The position numbers and the translations under genes were made by a program. Source: Lates calcarifer (taxonomy: Eukaryota; Chordata; Actinopteri; Centropomidae). Taken from it: a stretch of DNA of 64,000 nt. Every line of letters begins with the position of its first letter. Within the stretch, counting starts at the first letter, position 1. Shown here piece by piece: positions 1 to 18,292 of this stretch. The stretch is from assembly GCF_001640805.2 (NCBI RefSeq), contig NC_066848.1:14410509-14474508 (forward strand). Direction: 5' to 3'. The notes beneath the pieces are model-generated. The model made no database searches. It was not told the DNA's origin and worked only from the letters and a program-made list of their open reading frames with translations.

Positions 1-149
1 GTATTGACAATTTGTGGGATTTCAGTTTCTCTGTAGGGGTTTTTGTACAAAAAATCTGGCATTGGAATAATGTACCAGAGTAAAGTTTGGTTCGTTATGC
101 GTGCATTGTATTTTTGTGACCACTAGTGTCTGTGAATTTTAACAGTACG

Positions 150-836
150 AAGCAACCAGTACTTTTTTTATTTACAGATGAGACACATATACCAGAAGTG
201 AAACACAACTTAGAATGAATATTGAAAATGAAGTGGACTATTTCTCCCACTTTGCCTTCTTTGTCTGTATCTTGATCCCAGCAGCTTAGAGTTGACACCC
301 AGTATAGAAGTCCCATATCATGAGAGGTGGTATTATCACGCATGTAAATAACAAAACCATTGTTAAATTTGTACTGTGTCTACTGGGGAAAAGCTGCAAC
401 ATTATTGTTGTTGAGGGAAGCTAAGAAAAAATCTAACCCCCTTACAACTAGATGCAGTCAGTACTAGAAGTGACAAATTTGAAAACAAGACACCATAAAA
501 GGAGATAATTAAAAGACAACAGATTTCAAATTTTTGAAACCATGTGTGCCCTGCTCATAATTATTTAGGGTTCTTCTCAGTTTGTGCACATCCACTGAAG
601 CACAATGTAAGCAGGACACTGTATTTGATGAGACACAGTTCAGTCCAGTGTAGTCCATATCCACAACAAATGAGTAACTGTCTTTATGTACAACACTGGT
701 TCAGTTTGTAACAAAATCTGGTGGGTGCTCTTGATTTGGTGGATTTTTATCACCAGGACTGTTTCGTAGAAAAATCTATCCAGTTTCAAATCCACTTTAG
801 TGGTAAAGCCAGAAGTTAGCCGTTTGTGTTGGCGTG
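150..836 (-). other. pnpt1: Probable PNPT1 3' untranslated region
   Basis: This is AT-rich non-coding sequence directly after the stop codon, in the sense of the minus strand. It has no conserved reading frame. The length is inferred only from the poly(A) signal candidate at 167-172, so the 3' end is approximate. Confidence 0.45.
167..172 (-). promoter_or_regulatory. pnpt1: Candidate PNPT1 poly(A) signal AATAAA
   Basis: A canonical AATAAA hexamer on the minus strand, about 665 bases after the stop codon. It is the only canonical hexamer I found between the stop and the window edge. No transcript evidence is available. Confidence 0.4.
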
Positions 837-8777
<7,941 letters not shown>

Positions 8778-8779
8778 AT

Positions 8780-8930
8780 CTAAAAAACCACGTAAAACAA
8801 AACTGGAAAATAATCTGGGTGCCTTTTACAGTTTAGATATACGCATGGGGGCTTCCATGACAGTTCATCACATGTACGGAATGACGTTATCGAGCCGCGT
8901 CTTCTGATTGGACTGAGCGAGGTGAGGGTG
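8780..8930 (-). promoter_or_regulatory. pnpt1: Candidate PNPT1 promoter with CCAAT and CRE-like sites
   Basis: Just upstream of the PNPT1 start codon there is an inverted CCAAT box (8906-8911, GATTGG on the plus strand) and a CRE-like TGACGTTA (8882-8889). CpGs occur more often than in the surrounding AT-rich DNA. There is no TATA box, as is usual for housekeeping genes for mitochondrial proteins. The transcription start is not known. Confidence 0.4.
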
Positions 8931-10135
8931 TAACATCAAAAATGTCCGTAACACCCGATACACAACGGTTCCGCTTTATGTATTTCTTTTCTTTTTTGCA
9001 CGCGTTCACAAAAAAGCGTCACCTTTCACACACGTGTCTTGTCTTTACCAATATGCAGCTTAACCTACACCGAAAATGCTCAATTAAAACACCAACTCTT
9101 GCACCAGAACACGGACAACATTTGTCTCCCAACACTTTGTCATTCATTACGCAGTGACACAAAAACCACCAACAACAGGCAGCATCACAAAATGTATCAC
9201 TAATGTCTTTGAAGTAACTTTTACTTTACTTCATCTTATTTTTGAATAAACCAAAATTCCATACCAGCAAAAAGAATGGCACCTCTGTACCATATGGATT
9301 GTGCCACCTTACCATATTTGTTACAGAAATTAATCAGAAATTCTGCAATATGCTTTACTAGGCTTTATTATTCTATTCTTCTATTATTCTCTGCAGGGCT
9401 GCGGGCATTCTGCAGTTTCTCTCTGTTTGGCTGGTCCCATTTTTACAGGTTTTCCAGCTTTATTATGCAGTCTTTGAGTTCAGAATGACACACAGAAACG
9501 TGTGGTTTTGACTGTTAAAATGATGTGTTTGTCATAATTTATAGGGTTATAGAAGCCTATGATTCAAATATGCAATTTGAAAATCTCACCATTAGGTGTC
9601 AGAAGTATCTCACAAAGACCTTTCAGCACTCATGACCACTTATAAATAAAGTGATCAACCGTCTCCCTTTCATAATACATGCATCACTGAATACCACGTT
9701 TATTGACTTAATAACATTTTAAAGGGTTTATGCCTATATTTCATTTAGTTTGATAGCCACAGGGCTACTTTTCAGATATACACCACTGAAACTTTTTTCA
9801 AATGTATTTCACAAAAGGCTAGAAAAACTGCTGAGTCTATATCTGTATCTCCTGCATATAGTGAAAAGGCGCCTCTGCCTTAGCCAGCTGGTAGTCAAGT
9901 AAATATAATTTTTACTGTTAACTGTGAAATGTTGCTGAAATCATCTGTCAGTATAACAGACAGTCAGTACATCAGTGACCTTGCTTGCTGGTCAAACAGT
10001 CAGTCTGGAAGTTAGTTTAGCAACCAGACAGCCCTCCAGTCAGTCAGTGAGCCAACACACTAACAGTGGGGCTCCTGCTGTTGTTATGGCAACAGATCAG
10101 TGTTAACAGCATCCCTAACACTCTCTGGATTACTT

Positions 10136-10144
<9 letters not shown>

Positions 10145-10167
<23 letters not shown>
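10145..10167. repeat. (CA)n microsatellite
   Basis: An uninterrupted alternating AC tract of about 23 bases in intergenic DNA. Confidence 0.9.
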
Positions 10168-11158
10168 GTGCACACATGCACACACTCCAGCTAATTGCAG
10201 GGGAGAATAGCAGGATTTCACACACACACATACACACACACTGAAACACAAAAGCACACATTCCCCCTTATTACAAAGGTTTCTTCTAGTATAATCTTGT
10301 TTCCATGGCTCCAGGACACATTGAGATCTCATTATTACCAAGCAGAGCCATGGATTATTAGGGAGTAATGGACCAGTCAGTGTTTAGTGGGAGACTACAG
10401 GGATCATAAACAGCTCAGTGGAGGATGTTGTGTTGCTTTGTCTTGAAGAGGTTTCTTTCTGGAGAATCTTCTCTTATAAATGTCCATCAAAAAACACAGA
10501 AATCAATTTGTCATCTGTCAACTGCCTGTCAATCTATACACCAGTCCATACCTAGTAATCCTACAGAGACCTCTGTGACCCTTGAAATAATTTGGATCAC
10601 TCTTAGTAAAGAGACAAGGCATTGATCTGATGGGATTGATCACTGCATTCACATTTCAATGGAGCAAAAAGACCTGAAACAAAGACAGACCACAGAGCAC
10701 ACAAATTAAATAATACCAGTCTACTTAAATGTGTATTTGCTTCATTATAAATGCCTCAGCAGTGCAGATTCTGGAGAATATTTGAACCACAGTAATTAAT
10801 TGCAGGTGTAATGTCAAAAGGAAAATCAGCTTTAGTCTTGCCCCATGTGCCTCTGTCACTTCAGGACTCAAGAGGTTTAAGTGCTTCTCAGATTTTCATA
10901 CTGCTGTGTTTCAGGAGGTGTGTGCACGCAATGCACTGATCTCTTTTACACACACATGAACACACACACAGATGCAGAATCCACAGGATTTTCAGAAGCA
11001 GTGACAACTGAGTTTTTTCTGGGTCCTTGGCAACCAGACCTGGCTGCGTCTTTAATGGGAGATTACCTATCATCCACTGAAAGCTGCACTGAACTGACTT
11101 TTTTCATGTAGGAACCCATGATGAATGTTTTTTTTTTTGTTTGTTTTGTTTTTTGGTA

Positions 11159-11162
<4 letters not shown>

Positions 11163-11191
<29 letters not shown>
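11163..11191. repeat. Poly(T) run, 29 bases
   Basis: An uninterrupted T29 preceded by T-rich sequence (11130-11155). On the minus strand it would be a poly(A) tail, so a decayed retroposon end is possible, but no element body was recognised. Confidence 0.85.
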
Positions 11192-11197
<6 letters not shown>

Positions 11198-11554
11198 TTT
11201 TGACTGAAAAGACTGCAGCATTGGGCTAATTTTCACCAACAGTGATGTTGAAATTACTTGCATTCATTCTTTCTTGTGGTTAAATAACATCTCACCACCG
11301 CTCCTCTGTGTCCATGAAAAGAAATTGGATCCACCATTCCTTGGACTGATATGGACATGCATAAGCTTGAGCGAACCAGGTCTTCATGACATGATCTGGC
11401 ACGGTTTCATTTTCTTTGTCACAAGCATAATGATTACATTATGGTACATGGCACAGTTCCATATAATAAGGTTCCACACTTATAGAACAAAGCAGAGTAG
11501 AACTGTAGCTTTTGGGAAAGCAATAGAATAGAATAGAAGAACACAATGATGGTG

Positions 11555-12060
11555 AAGTACTCTTCTTAAGAAAAAGTACTAATACCGTGGCGTACAAATA
11601 CTTCATTACAAATAAGAGTCCTAAAAATTTTAATGCTGGGAGATCCCACCACCATGATGGATCACCAGTGCCCAAATCAACACCTTCACATTGCTCATTT
11701 TGTCCAATCAAAAGTCCAAACCACAGAATAACGGAAAGGAAAAGCAGCATACCCTCACATTTCAGCAGGAATCATAAGTGACATTTCCACATAAAAATGA
11801 CTTAAATTAATATCAGAACCATCGCCAGCTAATTTTCTGTCAACTGATTAATAATTTCAGCTCTAATATTATATACTGTTGCATTGTTTATAACCTTTAA
11901 CAAAGCATCATATCTTTTAAGCTCCTCATATGCTTTGCATTGAAAATAGTAGTCATAGTGGTCAACTGATTGTAGTGAAGTTCCCTCTAAAATTTAGTGC
12001 AGTAAAAGTAGTACTCAAGTATCAGCTCTCTATACACATACAGTTCAGTAGCAGGTTAGC
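11555..12060. repeat. Possible dispersed repeat with AAAAGTACTAATACC motif
   Basis: The segments around 11572-11630 (AAAAGTACTAATACC..., ACAAATACTTCATTAC, AAGAGTCCTAAAAATTTTAA) and 11975-12035 (CCTCTAAAATTTAGTGCAGT, AAGTAGTACTCAAGTATCAG) resemble two ends of a very common teleost non-coding repeat. The assignment is from memory, the copy is diverged and its borders are uncertain. Confidence 0.4.
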
Positions 12061-12121
12061 TTTGCTTCCATATTAAATAAACCTCACAGGATCAACTTAT
12101 TGATTAGATGCAGATTAGGAA

Positions 12122-12166
12122 CCCCCCCCCCAGGTTGTGTTTGTTTGTGTGTGTGTGTGTGTGTGT
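12122..12166. repeat. Poly(C) run and (TG)n microsatellite
   Basis: A run of ten C (12122-12131), a short spacer, then an alternating TG tract (12146-12166). Confidence 0.85.
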
Positions 12167-13559
12167 ATAGACTGCCTGCATATGATGATTCATTGATGAC
12201 TGGGTAAGTGTCTAATCAAACCAGAGCAAGATTAAATGATTGATGAAGAACATTGGACAAAATATGAGATAAATGCGCAGAAAGGTCTAATTATTCACCG
12301 AGGGTACTGATAATACCACTGAAGGTCATGTTTGATAGTATAAGTACAACGGTTATGATAAAACCAAAGCCATTAGTTTTAAACAATTACTTGGTATAGT
12401 TAGCAGATAGCAAAGTGTATAGATTGTACAACTCCTATGTTTAAAACATGAAAAAACATGATTTCAGCAGAGAGAACACTCTTCACAGCATCAATAACAT
12501 CAGGTTTCCCGAAGACAAAATCAATGCTTATTTGGTTCTTGTCTTGCAATAAACATTCTCATGAAACGTACAGAGGAGCTAATCTTTGTTTCATTACAAC
12601 TCTGCCTTTTGCATTCCTAAATATTGGCTCCCTGCGGTGTTGTTGATCTAAAAACCCTCTCAGACATAGGGCAGATAGAGTAATTTAAAGCCTTGGGGCC
12701 TGGACTGCAAAGAGCTGATTAGTTCTTGGTCTCAAGCCTTGAATCCAGAGCATTCATTAAGACTCATCCTGATGACCCCAGACTCTGCTGTGGCTCTTGA
12801 TGAGTTAAATGACCTAAATATAGCAATACAACAATAAAACAGACAAAGACAAAATATTAAAATCCACCATAAACTAATGCAGAGCTGGTAAGACATGATT
12901 AATGAATGAGTGTTCATCAATATTCTGCCAGTAAAGGTCTTCATACTAAGCTCCACTACAGCTTGATGTTTGAGATGGGAGAAAAGAGAACTGCATTGCT
13001 ATAATAATGATACAAGAGTAATGTATCTGTATGTCTCTATGACGGATGCATCAGAATTTTATAACAGATTTGCAGGATACAAAGGGTTGAGACACACACA
13101 CCTTTATTGCTCTGTAATGTTATGCAATTAGGTTTTGACAGAGCTCCGGGGGTCTTCATCATTTCAGCAGGAGATTTCAGTGTCAGACATTGATTTCCCT
13201 CTGCAACACTACAGGATGGAGGCAAACAGAGACAGAGTGGATGGTCAGAGTGACCTCCACTGAGAAGGTCAGACCTTTCAATTATTTTGTCAATCTTGAA
13301 AGGCACAAGTGATGTTTGATGATGTGAAAGGTGTGCTTTTTCTATGGAAATATGTGGAGATATGTTATTATGCTCATATTTCTGATGGTGTATTTTCATA
13401 TATATCTGTGCACAACCTTAGGTCTGGGGGGAAACTAACCACAACTATACACACCCAGAATACCATATTTTACTCACTAAGGAGAGTCTTCCAACAGTGT
13501 GAATATGTATCAGATTTACAGCTGTCTTGTGTAAGGATGGTAATGTTGGTCTGTCTGTT
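12167..13559. other. Intergenic region, middle part
   Basis: AT-rich sequence without a credible gene. The section about 12640-12830 is less repetitive and more balanced in composition than its surroundings and might be conserved non-coding DNA, but this cannot be judged from one sequence. Confidence 0.7.
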
Positions 13560-13574
13560 CTGGATCAAAGCAAA

Positions 13575-13830
13575 ATATCTCTACAGATACTAACCAGATT
13601 ACCATTAAATTTGATGATATAATGACAAAGACTATGATTCCTAATGGCATTCACTTTGGACTTTGGTCACCTCCTGACATGTTGTCAAGCTTGATGACTG
13701 GATCAGTGTGACAAAGAAACTCAGTGAATTCTGGTCAGATTGACATGAAATGTGGTATAAATATTTGTTGTCCTCACATGAATCCTGATGTTTTTAACGT
13801 CATGTTTGTGACCTTGTAGTTCTCATTATT
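13575..13830 (+). repeat. Possible diverged dispersed repeat with two related halves
   Basis: Two stretches (about 13590-13680 and 13730-13815) share the pattern 'attgacatgaaat.tg.tata....tgtcctcacatgaatcctgatg'. This resembles an abundant fish repeat containing 'gccatgaaatttggt...cattcatg..cccctcaggatgaat'. The copy is strongly decayed. Element class and borders are unknown. Confidence 0.4.
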
Positions 13831-16800
13831 ATCAACTTAATTTCATTAAATTTGTTAAGCATAAATTTTTGTCAGAATGTGCTGTTTGGTTCTGACTTGT
13901 GCGTGTGGCTTTTTGTATGGAAAATTATTATCTCTCCTTATCAACAAAAACTTAACGCTTTCCTTCTTCTCACAGTATTAGTCATATTACCTCAGGGCAA
14001 GTCAATACTGGTTATATGTTACTTGAAGAAAGAGAAAATGGTTACCAGTTAAACAATATACCCAGGATTACTCAGCCATCCTGCATTCATGGCCGCATAA
14101 AATCATTTCAGCTCCAAACCAACATGTTTGTGGTGACTTGTAAATTCTTGTGAAATAACTAACAGGAAACTGCAGTCATCTAAAGAAAACAGAGAGAGAA
14201 TTTTATCTGAGAGAGAAGCTGCAATTGTTCAGAGAGAGATTTTTTTTCTGTTGTAGATTTCAGAGTAAGGTTACTGAGTGGTCAGTGAAAATATTTTTTT
14301 TAAACCCTGGGTTGGATTAATACCAAACTAGAGGGAAATTTTCCATGTGGTTCCATATGTACACTAGTTCTGTAGAGTTTCAGCCAAAAGAAGGCAGTTG
14401 GTGGGTTTCCACTGGGTGGTTTTGCCTGCTTTCATAGCTGAGTGTGTGTGAGGAATGCTGCTGTGGTTCTGCACAATCACTGAGTCATTAAGTGGAGGTG
14501 GATGCTACTTTGCGAAAAAAAAAAAAAAAAAAAAACAACTTAAAAGCATCGTGATTAATAGATTTTTGATGAATCAGGCAGGAGCACCCTGTTCAGTCCA
14601 AGGTTAATGAATCCAACCTAAACACAAACAGCACACTGAGCTTTACAAAATATCCATCTAATCCTCCACAGTAATTGAGCAGAGCATAATTGTGTTCAGG
14701 CCGCTGTGTGGGTAAGCAGGCTCTACACGCGCCATGAAAGGTTTTCATTATCTGCACCAATGTTTAATCGTCTGCTGGGGTGACAGGGTTAGAGGAGATG
14801 TGAGTGGGTTGCCTCAGAAAAGGGCTATAGGCTATTTGATTTGAAAAGATTTGGTTTGAGTAGATTCTTAAGCAAATTCCCCTTTTTATTACACATATTA
14901 GGATGAGATCAATTTCACTTATTTCTGGGGGGGGGAATTGAATTTTTGTGGAAGCAATGGGCAAACATACAGCCGGAGAACAAAGTAGAAATCTCCTTAA
15001 AATATTTTTTTAATTAGCTTGTTAGCAAGTGGGTCCTACATGAAAACATGTTCTGCCTAATTCAGTCAGTTTCAAATATTTCACCCAAGAGATTTTCTGT
15101 ATTTTTTGTTCTTCTCACTGGGTGTGACTCCGTGTTTATATATCTCTACCAATCCAGATGTAGCCACATTTGAATCAAAACATGATGACAGATGTGGGGC
15201 TGTTTGCTCATGTTGCCAAACCACTGTCAGTCAAATATGACAAATGCAAAACACACTCTTGCTCAATTCTGTGAAATACAGTGGTGGCTAATGTCAGCCA
15301 ACGCTAATGTAAGCTAATGCTAGCAAAATTTAGATGGATATTCCTGTATAAAGCATGTTGCCAAGTCAGTTTGCTAACATCATGACACGACTCTGCTTGT
15401 ACTATTCTTTCATTACATTTTTTGCAATGGTCATAATGAGGACAAAAGGCAACTGTTTACCAAAGGGTACATTTGCAGAGTCTTTAAAACAAATCAACTG
15501 AACTATAAAACAGGAAATTAATGCATTGGTGCTTGTATTTAGTATGCAAGATATGCTGTATAGCAGCTTTTCTACTAAAATAAATGTCTTGATCCTTGTG
15601 TCACAATTGATTTTGGAGAAAGTACAGTCTCCAGTGACACCTATGCAGTGCAAATATGTCAGATCTCACTTCAGAGCAGTCTGGACAAAGACACAGTCAG
15701 AAAATAAAAATGCAAAAAATACAGTATGTGACTTTAACCAAGCGTCTCCTTGATGCTAGACCTAACGAGCATTTTGCTGTGGCCTAAACTGAGACGATCA
15801 GAGCTCTGTTTAACTGGTTTAACATCCAAATGAAAATGCAGATTTCAGTGTGAGTGACAAATACAGCATATAAAATACTTTTATTGATGTTTGCTGAGCT
15901 GTTTAGACATACAGTGGATTTTCAAAAAGCTGCACCATACACTGTAACCCCCTGTTGTGCACTAGCTCAGCTCACATCCCTGTAGTCCAAACCTGTTTTG
16001 CAGAAAACAAGACACAACAGGTCTCATACTGCCTTGCCTCAAGCTGAAGCACCAACAAGAGCGACCGTTATTCTAAATGGAAATGAGAACTTCTGCTTAT
16101 CCAAATGAGTTGGCTGCTGCTGCTGCCGCCAAAATGTGCTTATGAATAATTTTAAGGGAACATACAATAATCTATTTATTGCAAGAGGATTTCTGAGAAA
16201 TGAACCAGGTCCCAAGTTCCCAAATCAGTGATTGCGGTTTAATTGGCTATTTGGCCACATGGCCTCTGCTGCCTATTCATACTGACAGAGCCATTCATCA
16301 ATTGTTGATTAGGTGTCTCTTACCTCTATAGTGAATATCTATGGGGCTGGACTTATCTTTCAGTCATTACCACAGTGCTGACACAGCTGAAACAAATACT
16401 GTGTACTGTACTGTTTAAAATAACTGGTTCCTAGTGTAAACTCTAGCTCAGCATGCATTTCTTTCATTTCATCATTTATTTCAGTAAACTTAACTTGGCT
16501 TTTAATATGGTATATGTTTTGTATCTCGGCAGGGTTAGGGAACATTCACATCTCAGCTGCACTTGATTAACTGTGTAATCTATAAATTCAAAAGCAATAC
16601 ATGAATAACTTCTTGAAATGTTTTGTTTTTTCCAACTTGCAAACAAAAACCCAAAGATATTAAGTTTACAATTACATAAAACAGAGAAAAGCTGCACAGC
16701 TTCACACTGGAGAAGCTGGAGATAATGTTTGGCATTTTCGCCTTGAGTGATTCTTCAGCTATCAAAATATAGAGGACCAGGTCATAAAGGTGATATAGAG

Positions 16801-17560
16801 CTTATTGAAAGAAAATTTATCTGTAACAGTTAATTGTTCAATGTCATTTTTTTTCAAGCAAAAATGCCAAAATGTTCAGGTTCTTAAATGTAAGGATTTC
16901 CTGCTTTGCTTTATCTTGCATAATAGTTAATTGAATATTTTGGGGTTTTGTGCTGTTGGTCGGACAAAACAAGACATCTGAAATGGTCAGTCCTGGTGTT
17001 AGACAGACTACATGAACAATCCAGGAAATAATGAGCAAATTAATCACTGATGACAATAAGGGTTAGCTGCAGCTTAAATGTGGCATGTGACTGCAAATAA
17101 TCATGTCAGCTGGATAAGAGTAATTTCCTTGGCTGAAAGGCAATAAAGCTCCCAGACTAATCCTTTACTGTACATTTACAGTAGCCTCTCCATACATTAC
17201 CCACCAGGTGTCAGTAGCCCACTTGCCTTGCTGTTGTAATGTACAGTATGGTGTAAATCAAACAAAAGGTAAGCATGGCACCCAAGTACTTCTACTTGAA
17301 AAGAAATAAAACAAGCAAAAAATGTTTAGTATGCCATGGCATATAAATAACATCACTGGAGCTGCAGCTAAACTCAGCTGAACCCATCCCATTTATGTCT
17401 CCACCATTCATTAAAAAACCCTCACTTCTTTCCAACACAGTTCTTCAATAATTCAGTTGCACCACACGAACAAATAGTTTCTAAGAACCATTCCTGACAC
17501 TGACAAAAAATTCTAAATAGAAATTGATGCTTTAAGCAATGCCCTATTTTTCTCTCAGAG
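13831..17560. other. Intergenic region, CCDC88A-proximal part
   Basis: No credible gene is seen. The region holds an A21 run (14515-14535) and a G-run near 14927-14935. About 16080-16340 is a balanced-composition stretch with several homeodomain-like and CCAAT-like words that could be a conserved non-coding element. Its open frames are short and unrelated to known proteins. Confidence 0.7.
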
Positions 17561-18229
17561 CAAAAAGAGGCGGAGGGAGATGCACAGGATAGAGAGAGAG
17601 GGAGGCGGTCCTCCAGTGTCCTCCGGTCATCCTCTCAACTCTGACTGTTCAGTAGCATGCAGCATTTGAACGGAGGCAGCCGGGAGGCGACAAGTAACCG
17701 GCCAGAAATGACTTAACAATACATATGAGGAGGAAACCGACGATTTGAAAACCAGGATTTTAAACCTCTGGATTTTTTTTTTTCCCGAAGTGGATATTTT
17801 CTTGTATTCAGTCATTAATGTTTGACTACCCTCTGTTTTGCTAGTAACCGTCAATTTCTCAGAGTAAGCCGACAGGATAAAACCATTACATTCCCTGGCA
17901 CAGGTCTCATGTTGTCTGTCTTTACGCTCATTTTTTTTTAAACAAAAAGATGTAATTCCTTCTCTTTCCCATGAGGTAGCCAAGCCCCGTCGTTGGCATC
18001 TCAAACAGCTGGGTCGTGTCGAGAAAATTGTGGATTAACGTTTTTTTTCCCCCTCAAGAAACCTCCCCAGACATGTTTCAGTGGCCTTTAGCCAAAATGA
18101 GCGTCGATTTAATTGAATCAACTACATGATCGGAGTCTAAATAAACACACATTTCTCTCCCAGGGAGTGCACATTTTTTTTCTCTTCCATATCTGCTGAA
18201 ATAAACGGCGCCAGTTGCCCTGGAAAAAT
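17561..18229 (+). promoter_or_regulatory. ccdc88a: CCDC88A promoter region and 5' leader (extent unknown)
   Basis: The sequence turns more GC-rich, with GGCGG words near 17569-17608 and a purine-rich tract, ahead of the CCDC88A start codon. There is no TATA box. The final ~160 bases carry upstream ATGs that open short frames (18073-18129 and 18126-18140). The transcription start and any 5' UTR intron cannot be placed. Confidence 0.45.
18073..18129 (+). other. Upstream open reading frame in CCDC88A leader
   Basis: An 18-codon frame from ATG at 18073 to TGA at 18127-18129, with a second in-frame ATG at 18097. A five-codon frame (18126-18140) overlaps its stop as ATGA. Both are out of frame with the main ATG at 18230. 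They matter only if this part is in the mRNA. Confidence 0.4.
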
Positions 18230-18292
18230 ATGGAAAGCGAGGTTTTCACCCCTTTGCTGGAGCAGTTTATGCTCACGCCTCTGGTCTGCTGG
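18230..18292 (+). CDS. ccdc88a: CCDC88A exon 1
   Basis: Residues 1-21 ([14 protein letters not shown]...VCW), the start of the HOOK-like domain. The ATG has A at -3 and G at +4, a good vertebrate context, and matches the girdin N-terminus. The donor is GTAAGT. Confidence 0.95.

Larger units (their letters stand above)
8931..11549. other. Intergenic region, PNPT1-proximal part
   Basis: AT-rich DNA with no credible gene. It contains a (CA)n microsatellite at 10145-10167, a shorter CA-rich patch near 10219-10250 and a T29 run at 11163-11191. All open frames are short and lack family resemblance. Confidence 0.75.
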
